DNA of 50,455 nucleotides from a virus, in the IMG/VR virus record IMGVR_UViG_3300046804_001087, positions 1 through 50,455 of that record; one strand, given 5' to 3'. Position 1 is the stretch's first letter. The number at the start of each line of letters is the position of its first letter. Below, piece after piece: positions 41,569-49,660 of this stretch. The position numbers and the translations under genes are program-made. Under the pieces are notes generated by a model. It was not told the origin of the DNA and made no database searches. It was given only the letters and a program-made list of their open reading frames with translations.

Positions 41569-42114
41569 ATGTCAGCAATAGACAACCAACCTACAAATAT
41601 CAATTTCCTTGGTCAAAACGGATTTCGTTTTGCTATCAGAAGATTGCCTGGCGTTAACTACTTTTGTCAGTCAGTAACGCTCCCATCAGTTTCTATGGTT
41701 GCTATTGAATCTCCTACGCCACTTGCGTTTGTTCCGCGTCCTGGCGATAGGATTACATACGATCCGTTAACAATTAGATTTAAAGTTGACGAGGATCTTC
41801 GCAATTACTTTGAGATTCAGTCCTGGATCGAAGGCCTTGGACATCCTGAAAGCCTAAAACAAACTACAGATCTTTCTAAACAAATTAGAAGCGAAGTTCC
41901 TATGTATCGTGGAGTAGGAACAGCCATGACATTTGTTTCTGATGGCGTATTATCAATCTTGTCAAGCAACAAGAATCTCAATAAGAATGTTTTCTTTTAC
42001 GATCTATTTCCTATCAGTCTTACAGAGCTGACTTTCGATACGACTAACACCACGTTAGAATATCTCGAAGCTACAGCCACATTTAGATATCGCCGTTACG
42101 TTCTAGAAACGTAA
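41569..42114 (+). CDS. 3: Tail completion protein gp3 (tail tube terminator)
   Basis: 181 residues (T4 gp3 is 176). The tube-like pattern FRFAIRRLPGVNYFCQSVTLPS, then RPGDRITYDPLTIRFKVDEDLRNYFEIQSWIEGL, is typical of gp3 in T4-like phages and related to the gp19 fold. gp3 caps the tail tube. In related aquatic T4-like genomes gene 3 lies between 23 and uvsY, as here. There is no clear ribosome-binding site. A CTAAATA late-like box ends 5 nt before the ATG. Confidence 0.8.
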   Translation: MSAIDNQPTNINFLGQNGFRFAIRRLPGVNYFCQSVTLPSVSMVAIESPTPLAFVPRPGDRITYDPLTIRFKVDEDLRNYFEIQSWIEGLGHPESLKQTTDLSKQIRSEVPMYRGVGTAMTFVSDGVLSILSSNKNLNKNVFFYDLFPISLTELTFDTTNTTLEYLEATATFRYRRYVLET

Positions 42115-42159
42115 TATGACCGCTTGAACACATTCAAATTATATGGCCAAACTGTTTGC

Positions 42160-42186
42160 TTGTCAAGATATTTTTATTCTTGACAA
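42160..42186. promoter_or_regulatory. Inverted repeat overlapping the uvsY -35 box
   Basis: TTGTCAAG and CTTGACAA form a perfect 8-bp inverted repeat with an 11-nt AT-rich spacer. The right arm contains the TTGACA of the uvsY promoter, so it could be an operator. A weak terminator for gene 3 is the alternative. Confidence 0.45.
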
Positions 42187-42208
42187 CTGGCTTAATTCGT
42201 AGTAGAAT
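42180..42208 (+). promoter_or_regulatory. Sigma70-like promoter giving a leaderless uvsY mRNA
   Basis: TTGACA, a 17-bp spacer and TAGAAT. The -10 box ends 6 nt before the uvsY ATG, so transcription should start at or next to the start codon. No ribosome-binding site is visible. Confidence 0.75.
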
Positions 42209-42214
42209 TATAAA

Positions 42215-42652
42215 ATGACCCTTGAAGAACTTTATGAAATGTGGGAAAAAGACGCCAAGTACGACGATCTTAACTTGGACGCCGACTCTCTTAACATATC
42301 CTCACTACACGCCAAATACAATCGCCTACTGAGCGAAACGCGCAGCCAATTGCGCGCGATCATGATTAAGAAGAAGTCACATTATAGTACGCTCCGCGAT
42401 TACTATCTTGGCAATCTAAACAATCCACAAGATCTCGAACGTATTGGGCGCGAGCCATTTCTCAATAAGGTTCTGAAGAACGAAGTTCAGGGCTACATAG
42501 ATTCAGACCGCGATCTCATCAAGATGGATGAACGGATAGCGTTGCTTGAAGAAAAGGTTGAAGTGATCGTAGAAATTATGAAGTGCATTCACAAGCGCGG
42601 ATACGATATCAAGTCGGCTATTGAGTGGCGAAAGTTCACGAATGGATTCTGA
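42215..42652 (+). CDS. uvsY: Recombination mediator UvsY
   Basis: 145 residues (T4 UvsY is 137). Helical throughout, with DYYLG after a lysine-rich helix, VLKNEVQGYIDSDRDLIKMDERIALLEEKVEVI and a KRGYDIKSAIEWRKF ending, all parallel to T4 UvsY. UvsY loads UvsX recombinase onto gp32-coated single-stranded DNA. It is followed by uvsW with an 11-nt overlap, the usual pair in this lineage. The promoter immediately upstream is sigma70-like, unlike the late boxes of the head genes. Confidence 0.92.
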   Translation: MTLEELYEMWEKDAKYDDLNLDADSLNISSLHAKYNRLLSETRSQLRAIMIKKKSHYSTLRDYYLGNLNNPQDLERIGREPFLNKVLKNEVQGYIDSDRDLIKMDERIALLEEKVEVIVEIMKCIHKRGYDIKSAIEWRKFTNGF

Positions 42653-44138
42653 CCTAAAGCTCACAAAAGTAAATGAAGCATGGCTTCGCGTAGACGGCGA
42701 TATGGGTATCGCGCGCGAGCTCGCGGAACATTTAACTTTTGAAGTGCCTGGAGCTAAGTTCTCACCAAAGTATAAGTCGCGCGTGTGGGATGGAAAGATT
42801 CGTTTGCTGAACTCGCGCAACATGCAAACGTATGCAGGACTAGCTAATGAGATCAAGCAATTCTGCGAAGAGCGCGACTACTCTATCGAAGTCGATTCTG
42901 AGCTAATTGAGACTGAGGAGTTTTCCCTTGCAGAAGCAAAAGAGTTCACACAATCGCTCAATCTACCATTTGAAGCACACGAGCATCAAACACGAGCAGT
43001 TGCTTTGGCGATTAGGAACCATCGCGGTATTCTCATTTCTCCTACTGCTAGTGGTAAGTCACTAATCATCTATTCACTGGTTCGTTATTATGCTTGTCGT
43101 TCTCTTATACTTGTTCCGACTATTTCTCTTGTTCATCAGCTGCGTTCCGATTTTGCTGATTATGGTTTTGATGTCGATACTAACGTTCATACTGTATTTG
43201 GTGGACAAGACAAATCATCTAATAAGTCTGTTACCATCTCAACATGGCAATCGGTTTATGAACTACCTAAATCGTATTTTGATTCGTTTGATCTAATCAT
43301 AGGTGACGAAGCGCATCTGTTCAAAGCGCAGTCTCTTACAAAGATCATGACTAATATGACTAACACGAAATATCGTTTTGGTCTTACTGGTACACTGGAT
43401 GGATCGCAGGTCAACGAGCTTGTATTAACAGGATTGTTTGGTCCTACACATAAGATCATTGACACGAAGGAACTTATTGATACGGGTAAACTCGCACAGC
43501 TCAAAGTGAAAGTTCTTACGCTCAATCATCCTATCGAAGAATGCAAGCGACTAGCTGGATGCAGCTATCAGGAAGAAGTCGAGCATATAATCTCGTTTCC
43601 GCCGCGCAACACATTTATCCGTAATCTTGCGCTATCGCTCAAAGGTAATACGCTGATACTCTACGCATACGTCGAGAAGCATGGACAAGTTCTCTACGAT
43701 CTCATAAACAACAAAGCTGAGAATCGTAAAGTATTTTTCGTGCATGGTGGCGTTGACGGTGAAGAACGCGAAGAGATTCGCAGTATCGTAGAGAAAGAAA
43801 CTGACGCTATAATCGTCGCATCTTACGGCACATTCTCGACGGGTATAAATATCAGGAACCTACACAACGTCATATTCGCAAGCCCAACGAAGAGTCGTAT
43901 TAGAACGTTGCAGTCTATTGGTCGCGGACTTCGTATCTCAGACGTAAAGAATACTTGCACACTATTTGATATCGCTGATAATCTGTCACATAGCAATAAG
44001 AAAAACTATACTCTCAATCATCTTATTGAACGTGTCAAGATGTATAATAGCGAAGGATTTCCTTATGAACTGCACGCTATCAAGCTAAGGAGTGATGATG
44101 CAACAGGAAGGCGAAGTTTATTTTCTGAAACTGAATAA
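42642..44138 (+). CDS. uvsW: Recombination DNA-RNA helicase UvsW
   Basis: 498 residues from the ATG at 42642 (T4 UvsW is 503). The N-terminal domain (1-100), with the GAKFSPKYKSRVWDGKIRLL pattern, is UvsW-specific. The SF2 helicase core has Walker A SPTASGKS (133-140), GDEAH, a LTGTLD motif III and a C-terminal QSIGRGLR motif VI. UvsW unwinds R-loops and branched DNA and shuts off origin-dependent replication late in infection. The 3' end overlaps the next gene. Confidence 0.96.
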   Translation: MDSDLKLTKVNEAWLRVDGDMGIARELAEHLTFEVPGAKFSPKYKSRVWDGKIRLLNSRNMQTYAGLANEIKQFCEERDYSIEVDSELIETEEFSLAEAKEFTQSLNLPFEAHEHQTRAVALAIRNHRGILISPTASGKSLIIYSLVRYYACRSLILVPTISLVHQLRSDFADYGFDVDTNVHTVFGGQDKSSNKSVTISTWQSVYELPKSYFDSFDLIIGDEAHLFKAQSLTKIMTNMTNTKYRFGLTGTLDGSQVNELVLTGLFGPTHKIIDTKELIDTGKLAQLKVKVLTLNHPIEECKRLAGCSYQEEVEHIISFPPRNTFIRNLALSLKGNTLILYAYVEKHGQVLYDLINNKAENRKVFFVHGGVDGEEREEIRSIVEKETDAIIVASYGTFSTGINIRNLHNVIFASPTKSRIRTLQSIGRGLRISDVKNTCTLFDIADNLSHSNKKNYTLNHLIERVKMYNSEGFPYELHAIKLRSDDATGRRSLFSETE

Positions 44139-44493
44139 TGGCGAAGATCTACTTTGCATGCTTGTTGGCGATGAGCCAGATTGTTTATATGTCACTCAGC
44201 CCTACAGAGTAGAAGCCATGCAGTCTCCTTCCAATATGGTTGTGACTACAGCCATCATGCGATGGATTCCATTCGAAAATATGATGACTGAGAAGATAAG
44301 ACTTGACAAGTCGCACATTATGACGTATATGTTAGTAGATGACGAAGTTGCAGAAAAGTATCTAAACTCTATCAATAAAGAATCTAGAAGCGTTAGGCAG
44401 ATGCGCGAAGAAGAAGCCCGTCGTTTAGTAAGTCGCGCGCTATCACAGGCTATCATCAATAATGCGAACAACAGTTCAGGAACCATACACTAA
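44098..44493 (+). CDS. Conserved small protein between uvsW and 55 (Sm-like pattern)
   Basis: 131 residues from the ATG at 44098, 5 nt after AAGGAG; two in-frame starts just upstream are too close to that site. The first 60 residues show a small beta-barrel pattern resembling an Sm1 motif (EVYFLKLNNGEDLLCML, then YVTQPYRVEAM). The C-terminal half is helical and charged. The gene overlaps uvsW by 41 nt and gene 55 by 1 nt. A small gene at this position is common in related phages. RNA binding is a guess from fold pattern only. Confidence 0.75.
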   Translation: MQQEGEVYFLKLNNGEDLLCMLVGDEPDCLYVTQPYRVEAMQSPSNMVVTTAIMRWIPFENMMTEKIRLDKSHIMTYMLVDDEVAEKYLNSINKESRSVRQMREEEARRLVSRALSQAIINNANNSSGTIH

Positions 44494-45035
44494 TGACTGC
44501 TAAGAAGAAGACACACTACGTCAACAACAAAGATCTGTATGCTGCGATGGTAGAATACAAAGCTCTTGTCAATGAAGCTAAAGATACAGGTAAACAAAAT
44601 CCTCGTATCCCGCACTACATTGGCGAGTGTATCATGAAGATCGCGACTCACTTAGCCTATCGTCCGAACTTTGCAAACTATACGTTCCGCGAAGAAATGA
44701 TTTCTGACGGCATCGAGAACTGTTTGCTCTACATCAATAACTTCGATCCTGCTAAGTCTCAGAATCCGTTCGCGTATTTCACGCAGATCATTTACTTTGC
44801 GTTCATTCGTCGCATTCAGAAAGAGAAGAAGCATCTCTACACTAAGTATGCTGCTATCGAGTACGCCAATATCATGGGCGAAACTTCTGAATCGCAGGAT
44901 GGCGATAGATCACATGACACAGATATCAAGTATGGCGAGTGGTCGAAGGAGCAGATGGAAAAGTTCATGGCTGACTTCGAAGCGAGCAAGAACATCAAGC
45001 GCAATAAAAAGATTGACAACTCTAAGGTAGCGTGA
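44493..45035 (+). CDS. 55: Late-transcription sigma factor gp55
   Basis: 180 residues (T4 gp55 is 185). The conserved core, about residues 40-125, has an HYIGECIMKIATHLAYRPNFANYTFREEMISDGIENCLLYINNFDPAKSQNPFAYFTQIIYFAFIRRI-type region, the sigma-2-like part that binds core polymerase and the late -10 box. It would direct host RNA polymerase to the TATAAATA promoters seen before genes 13, 18, 67 and 22. The start overlaps the previous stop by 1 nt. Confidence 0.94.
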   Translation: MTAKKKTHYVNNKDLYAAMVEYKALVNEAKDTGKQNPRIPHYIGECIMKIATHLAYRPNFANYTFREEMISDGIENCLLYINNFDPAKSQNPFAYFTQIIYFAFIRRIQKEKKHLYTKYAAIEYANIMGETSESQDGDRSHDTDIKYGEWSKEQMEKFMADFEASKNIKRNKKIDNSKVA

Positions 45036-45041
45036 TAGAAT
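45013..45041 (+). promoter_or_regulatory. Sigma70-like promoter giving a leaderless gene 47 mRNA
   Basis: TTGACA, a 17-bp spacer and TAGAAT. The -10 box ends 6 nt before the gene 47 ATG, the same geometry as at uvsY. It overlaps the 3' end of gene 55, and no ribosome-binding site lies between the -10 box and the start. Confidence 0.75.
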
Positions 45042-45047
45042 TACAAT

Positions 45048-46109
45048 ATGAAAATTGCTATTATCACTGATACCCACTGGGGTGTGCGCAACGATCAGAT
45101 TGCGTTCCTTGACAACAACAAGAAGTTTCTAGATAATGTTTTCTTTCCGTATATCGATGATAATAGCATCTCTACTGTTATCCATCTCGGTGATCTTGTT
45201 GATCGCCGTAAATACATTAACATCTATACAGCGCGACGCTTGCGTGAGGATTTTATTTCACCTCTACACGCAAGAGGCATCAAGCCACATCTCACCCTCG
45301 GAAACCACGACACCTATTACAAGAATACGAATTCAGTCAACGCCATTAGAGAAGCGTATCTAGACGACTTCATTCTGTATGAAGAAGCTACAGAAGTTGA
45401 GTTCGATGGTGTCAAGATTTTGTTTATGCCGTGGATTTGCGAAGACAATCGTGAACACGCGATGAATCTAATAAGGAAGACCAATGCTCAAATCTGCATG
45501 GGACATCTTGAAATCGCTGGCTTCGAAATGTATCGAGGCAGTCCTGTCAGTCATGGTGATGACCGGTCTATTTTTGATAGGTTTGATTTGGTATGCTCTG
45601 GTCATTATCATCATCGTTCCTCTAGTGGGAATATCCATTATCTTGGTAGTCATGCTGAATTTACTTGGAGCGACTACGATGACCCTAAGGGATTCCATAT
45701 CTTCGATACTGAAACTCGTGAGTTGGCGTTTATAGAAAATCCTTACAAGATGTTTCGCAAGGTGTGGTACAACGATAAGGATAAAACGACAGAAGAAATC
45801 CTAGAACGCGACTTCAGTAAATATTCTGGCGCATACGTAAAGCTCATCGTTTCCAATAAAGATAATCCATTCACGTTCGATCTGTTTACCACCAAGCTCT
45901 ACGAAGCCGGTCCAATCGAAGTGACTATCGTCGAAGATCATCGTAATATGGACGCCATCGACGAGCAAGAATTGCTGAACGAGGCTGAAGATACTCTTAC
46001 AATTCTGTCGAAATATATTAAGACGATTGAGTCTAATGTAGATAATGAAAAACTTGACAAGCTCATGCGTTCGTTATATAATGAAGCTCTTCAAATGGAA
46101 ACTGAGTGA
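45048..46109 (+). CDS. 47: Recombination nuclease subunit gp47 (Mre11/SbcD-like)
   Basis: 353 residues (T4 gp47 is 339). The metallophosphoesterase motifs are in order: TDTHWG (D8, H10), HLGDLVDRR, TLGNHDTYY, and GHYHHR for the second metal. With gp46 it resects DNA ends for recombination-dependent replication and host DNA breakdown. Its start is 12 nt after gene 55. Its 3' end carries a consensus sigma70-like promoter for the genes that follow. Confidence 0.96.
   Translation: MKIAIITDTHWGVRNDQIAFLDNNKKFLDNVFFPYIDDNSISTVIHLGDLVDRRKYINIYTARRLREDFISPLHARGIKPHLTLGNHDTYYKNTNSVNAIREAYLDDFILYEEATEVEFDGVKILFMPWICEDNREHAMNLIRKTNAQICMGHLEIAGFEMYRGSPVSHGDDRSIFDRFDLVCSGHYHHRSSSGNIHYLGSHAEFTWSDYDDPKGFHIFDTETRELAFIENPYKMFRKVWYNDKDKTTEEILERDFSKYSGAYVKLIVSNKDNPFTFDLFTTKLYEAGPIEVTIVEDHRNMDAIDEQELLNEAEDTLTILSKYIKTIESNVDNEKLDKLMRSLYNEALQMETE
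46054..46082 (+). promoter_or_regulatory. Consensus sigma70-like promoter inside the end of gene 47
   Basis: TTGACA, a 17-bp spacer and TATAAT: a perfect consensus. Transcription would start near 46089, just before the small gene at 46109 and gene 46. Confidence 0.75.
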
Positions 46110-46294
46110 TGACATTCGTTGCTGGCGAAACCTATATAAGTCGTGAAGGCAAAGAATACATTTATGTAGAACGTCGCCAAGGCGTACAGGTATTTCAATG
46201 CGTTGAAACTAAGACGAGCCTTCTCTTAAATCTTGTTGGTCGATATAGATGGGATGACCAAGATCATCCTTGTGATATTATTGGGAATAAATGA
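46109..46294 (+). CDS. Small unknown protein between 47 and 46
   Basis: 61 residues from the ATG at 46109, overlapping the gene 47 stop (TGATG). Beta-rich (FVAGETYISREGKEYIYVERR, then VFQCVETKTSLLLNLVGRYRW), resembling a small SH3-like barrel, but no family is recognised. It ends in the gene 46 start (ATGA). Small genes between 47 and 46 are usual in T4-like phages. Confidence 0.8.
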   Translation: MTFVAGETYISREGKEYIYVERRQGVQVFQCVETKTSLLLNLVGRYRWDDQDHPCDIIGNK

Positions 46295-47994
46295 TTCATT
46301 TCAAAAAGGTGCGCTGGAAGAACTTCCTTTCGACTGGCAACGCATTTACAGAAATCAAGCTAAACGAGAACGACTCTACGCTCATCGTTGGTGAGAACGG
46401 CGCTGGCAAATCTACAATGCTCGACGCACTGTGTTTTGGTTTGTATGGCAAGCCATTTCGTAAGATCAAGAAAGATCAACTTATCAACTCGGTCAACGGG
46501 CGCGATGTTGTTGTTGAGATCGAGTTCAACACGCATGATCATCAGTACATAATCAAGCGTGGTATCAAGCCAAATCTGTTCGAGATCTATGAAGACGGAT
46601 CGCTGATCGATCAAGACGCAGCTATGCGCGACTATCAGGAAATGCTTGAGAAGAACATTCTTAAGTTGAGCATGAAGTCGTTCACCCAGATAGTTATCCT
46701 GGGATCTTCGTCGTTCGTTCCGTTCATGCAACTCACAACTAATGTGCGACGCGAAGTCATCGAGGATCTGTTAGATATCCGCGTCTTTTCCTCGATGGCT
46801 TTGTTGCTCAAAGATCGCGTTGCTACTAATCGTGAAACGTATAAGATCAACGAAAACGATATTTCCAACACAAGCGAAAATATCAAGCTACAAGAGAAGT
46901 TGCGCAACGATTTGGCGCAAGAAAAGAGCGAGAAGATCGATGAGTATCGTAGGCGTATTGAAACAGTTAACGCATCGCTCCTGCGCGACGAAGCGGAAGT
47001 TGCTACTCTCGAAGCTGAAATCAATGATCTTCTTGAGCAGATCGACGACAAAGAAACAGTAAGCACAAGAATTCAAAAGATATTGAATCTCGAGTCAAAT
47101 CTTGAGAAGAAAAAGATTAACGCTCGTAAGACTATCAAGTTCTATCACGACAACGACGAATGTCCTACATGTACGCAGAATATTGATCAAACTATTAAAT
47201 GCGAGAAGATCAATGAGAAAGAGCAAATTATCTCGGAAGTCGACGGTGCCCTTGCGTCCTTGCAAGACAATCTTCGTGAAGCGGAGAATCGGCTGGATGT
47301 TATCTCGGGGATACAACGTGAAATTAGTGCAAAGCAGAACGTTCTACGGGAGCTACAGTCGTCTATCAAAACCCATCAAAAAGAGATCTCTGTTTACAAC
47401 AAAGAAATCAGAGATGCGGAGAACAAGACAGAGACTTTCAATGAGACAGTAATCAAACAACTGAACGAAGATTATAATGAACTTCTAGGAAAGAAAAATG
47501 TTATCCTCGAAGAGCGTGAAATGTTCGATCTTGCTACTGTTATCCTTCGCGATAGCGGCATCAAGTCTCGCATCATAAAACAGTATGTACCAGTCATCAA
47601 TACTTTGGTGAATAAATACCTTGCCGCCATGGACTTCTTCGTGAAGTTCGAGTTGAACGAGTCGTTCGAAGAAAAGATCCTATCGCGTCATCGCGACGAC
47701 TTTACTTACGATTCTTTCAGTGAAGGCGAAAAGATGCGTATCGATCTTGCGCTTCTTTTCACGTGGCGTTCAATCGCTCGTATGAAGAACAGCGCCAATA
47801 CGAATCTTTTGATTCTAGACGAGGTATTCGACGCGTCGCTTGACGCAAATGGCTGCGATGAATTTTTGAAATTGATTCACAATCTGGAACAAACAAATAT
47901 ATTTGTCATCTCGCACAAAGGCGATGTTCTTCACGATAAGTTCAGCAATGTTATTCGCTTTACAAAGCAGAAGAATTTTAGTAGGATAGTGTAA
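46291..47994 (+). CDS. 46: Recombination endonuclease subunit gp46 (Rad50/SbcC-like)
   Basis: 567 residues (T4 gp46 is 560). Walker A GENGAGKS (34-41), a Q-loop near SFTQIVILGSSSF, long coiled-coil arms, a zinc-hook CPTC in NDECPTCTQN, the signature FSEGEKMRIDLAL and Walker B NLLILDEVFDASLD, ending with a switch SHKG. It forms the ATPase of the gp46/47 nuclease complex. The 3' end contains the promoter of the def gene. Confidence 0.97.
   Translation: MIHFKKVRWKNFLSTGNAFTEIKLNENDSTLIVGENGAGKSTMLDALCFGLYGKPFRKIKKDQLINSVNGRDVVVEIEFNTHDHQYIIKRGIKPNLFEIYEDGSLIDQDAAMRDYQEMLEKNILKLSMKSFTQIVILGSSSFVPFMQLTTNVRREVIEDLLDIRVFSSMALLLKDRVATNRETYKINENDISNTSENIKLQEKLRNDLAQEKSEKIDEYRRRIETVNASLLRDEAEVATLEAEINDLLEQIDDKETVSTRIQKILNLESNLEKKKINARKTIKFYHDNDECPTCTQNIDQTIKCEKINEKEQIISEVDGALASLQDNLREAENRLDVISGIQREISAKQNVLRELQSSIKTHQKEISVYNKEIRDAENKTETFNETVIKQLNEDYNELLGKKNVILEEREMFDLATVILRDSGIKSRIIKQYVPVINTLVNKYLAAMDFFVKFELNESFEEKILSRHRDDFTYDSFSEGEKMRIDLALLFTWRSIARMKNSANTNLLILDEVFDASLDANGCDEFLKLIHNLEQTNIFVISHKGDVLHDKFSNVIRFTKQKNFSRIV
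47959..47987 (+). promoter_or_regulatory. Sigma70-like promoter giving a leaderless def mRNA
   Basis: TTTACA, a 17-bp spacer and TAGGAT. The -10 box ends 6 nt before the def ATG, again the geometry seen at uvsY and gene 47. It has two mismatches to the stronger copies and lies within gene 46. Confidence 0.55.
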
Positions 47995-48524
47995 TGGAAC
48001 TTCTAAAAGGTAACGATCCAAGGCTCTCGCAGATCTGCCCAGAGTTTGATTTTGAGTCTGGCTATACAACAGAAGACGGAACTCATTACAACGCTAAACA
48101 ATTGTATGAGCTTTTGCGAGACACGATGATTGCCAACAGAGGCGTTGGTCTTTCTGCGTGTCAGTTGGGAATTATGACTCGCGTCTTTGTTATTGGCAAT
48201 TTCAGCGATCCAGCAAGCATCATCGGCGTATTCAATCCAATTATCACAGATTATGATGAGGAAAAGGTTACATACGAAGAAGGATGTCTGAGTTATCCTG
48301 GGATGTTCATCAAAATCAAAAGATCGCGCGGTATTCGTGTGCGCTATCGTGGATGGGATGGAGAAGCTGGCACTACACGTTATGAAGGATATACTGCTCG
48401 CGTGTTTCAACACGAATACGATCATCTCAATGGAATTACATTCCAGCAAAGAGCCAATCGGTTTCATCTAGAGCAAGCAAAGAACTTCAAGAACAAAGCT
48501 GAACGAAGAATGAGGACTGCGTGA
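47994..48524 (+). CDS. def: Peptide deformylase
   Basis: 176 residues, near full bacterial length. Motif I is GVGLSACQ (51-57 region; Ser for the usual Ala), motif II EGCLSYPG with metal ligand C98, and motif III HEYDHLNG with H140, E141 and H144. It removes the formyl group from nascent proteins. Phage deformylases are frequent in T4-like phages of photosynthetic and other aquatic bacteria. It overlaps gene 46 by 1 nt and the methyltransferase gene by 4 nt. Confidence 0.96.
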   Translation: MELLKGNDPRLSQICPEFDFESGYTTEDGTHYNAKQLYELLRDTMIANRGVGLSACQLGIMTRVFVIGNFSDPASIIGVFNPIITDYDEEKVTYEEGCLSYPGMFIKIKRSRGIRVRYRGWDGEAGTTRYEGYTARVFQHEYDHLNGITFQQRANRFHLEQAKNFKNKAERRMRTA

Positions 48525-49660
48525 GCAACTATCAACCATATACTATTGAAGATGTGCGACGCTCGTCCGCGCGCGAACTGTTTACTGTCGTATCTACGTT
48601 CGCAGGTGGTGGTGGATCTTCAACTGGATATCGGCTTGCAGGCGGGAAAGTTGTCGCGATCAACGAGTTCGTTGAGGAAGCAGTGGCTACCTATTCGCGC
48701 AACTTTCCCGACACGAAGGTAATCCTTGGAGATATCAAGAATATAAAAGGAAAAGATCTGCTCGAGATCGGTAATCTAAATCCAGGAGAGCTTGATATTC
48801 TCGATGGATCTCCACCATGTTCTGCATTCTCATCTTCTGGTAAAGGGAAGAAGGGATGGAACAGAGAGAAAAAATATTCTGATGGCAAGACTGTAAAGAA
48901 CATTGAAGACTTGTTCCTTGAATATATAAGGATTGCAGAGGATATCCAACCTAAAGTCATTATAGCAGAAAACGTCGAGGGAATCACAGCTCGCGCTGCT
49001 ATTGAGAAACTAAGAGATTTCGTAACAGGCTTCGAACGCATCGCACCAGGCTATAAGATGGTGTATCAAGTGATGGATGCTTCGAAGTTTGGGGTGCCCC
49101 AGAGTCGTATGAGAACATTCTTCGTGGGAGTCAGGAACGATGTGTTCGCGGCTCTGGGGCTGGAGGAGTATCAACTCGCGAGTCGAGTATTTCCAATGCC
49201 TACGACAAGCGATGGTGTATCAATCGCCAGCGCAATAGAAGGGATCGATAATGATCCAGCAGAAGTTCAAATGCTCCTGGACTTCTGCGAAAATAGTTTC
49301 CAGAAGAAATTCGTGGAAACAATGCCTTTCAATCCCCACAAAGTATTGAAGCCAGGACCGGTCAACGGTAAGACGTCTTGCTTCAATATGAAACGACCAG
49401 CTCCTAATAAGCCATCTCCTACGCTCACACAGATGGGTCAGCAAAGAAGCGCCAGTGGTGTTATGCACTACGCGGCGAATAGAAAGTTGACAATCAAAGA
49501 AATGAAGCGTATCATGAGCTTACCTGATGATTATGAATTGACTGGTACGTTCGATCAGCAGGCTGAACGTATCGGTCGTATGGTTGCACCAAAGATGATG
49601 TGTGCTCTTTCTACTTGCATTTACGAAAACATTTTGAAGCCCTATAAGGAATTGTCATGA
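48521..49660 (+). CDS. DNA cytosine-5 methyltransferase
   Basis: 379 residues from a GTG overlapping the def stop (GTGA). Motif I FAGGGGSSTGYRLAGG (27-42), motif IV with catalytic Cys100 in DGSPPCSAFS, motif VI ENV (150-152), motif VIII QSRMR (194-198) and a C-terminal motif X region (MVAPKMMCALSTCI) are all present. It transfers methyl to C5 of cytosine. No cognate restriction gene is nearby, so it is an orphan enzyme, probably protecting phage DNA from host restriction. The target sequence cannot be read from the gene. Confidence 0.95.
   Translation: MSNYQPYTIEDVRRSSARELFTVVSTFAGGGGSSTGYRLAGGKVVAINEFVEEAVATYSRNFPDTKVILGDIKNIKGKDLLEIGNLNPGELDILDGSPPCSAFSSSGKGKKGWNREKKYSDGKTVKNIEDLFLEYIRIAEDIQPKVIIAENVEGITARAAIEKLRDFVTGFERIAPGYKMVYQVMDASKFGVPQSRMRTFFVGVRNDVFAALGLEEYQLASRVFPMPTTSDGVSIASAIEGIDNDPAEVQMLLDFCENSFQKKFVETMPFNPHKVLKPGPVNGKTSCFNMKRPAPNKPSPTLTQMGQQRSASGVMHYAANRKLTIKEMKRIMSLPDDYELTGTFDQQAERIGRMVAPKMMCALSTCIYENILKPYKELS
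49487..49515 (+). promoter_or_regulatory. Possible sigma70-like promoter for the CmoA-like gene
   Basis: TTGACA, a 17-bp spacer and TATCAT, inside the methyltransferase gene, about 140 nt before the next start. The spacing is ideal and the -10 box has one mismatch. Confidence 0.4.

Noticed and set aside
43844-43851. TATAAATA inside uvsW
   Set aside because: It lies deep in coding sequence, about 250 nt from the next start, and encodes a conserved helicase stretch. Probably coincidental.
44303-44331. TTGACA-N17-TATATG inside the gene before 55
   Set aside because: The -10 match is poor and it lies about 160 nt from the next start, within a continuous coupled gene pair.
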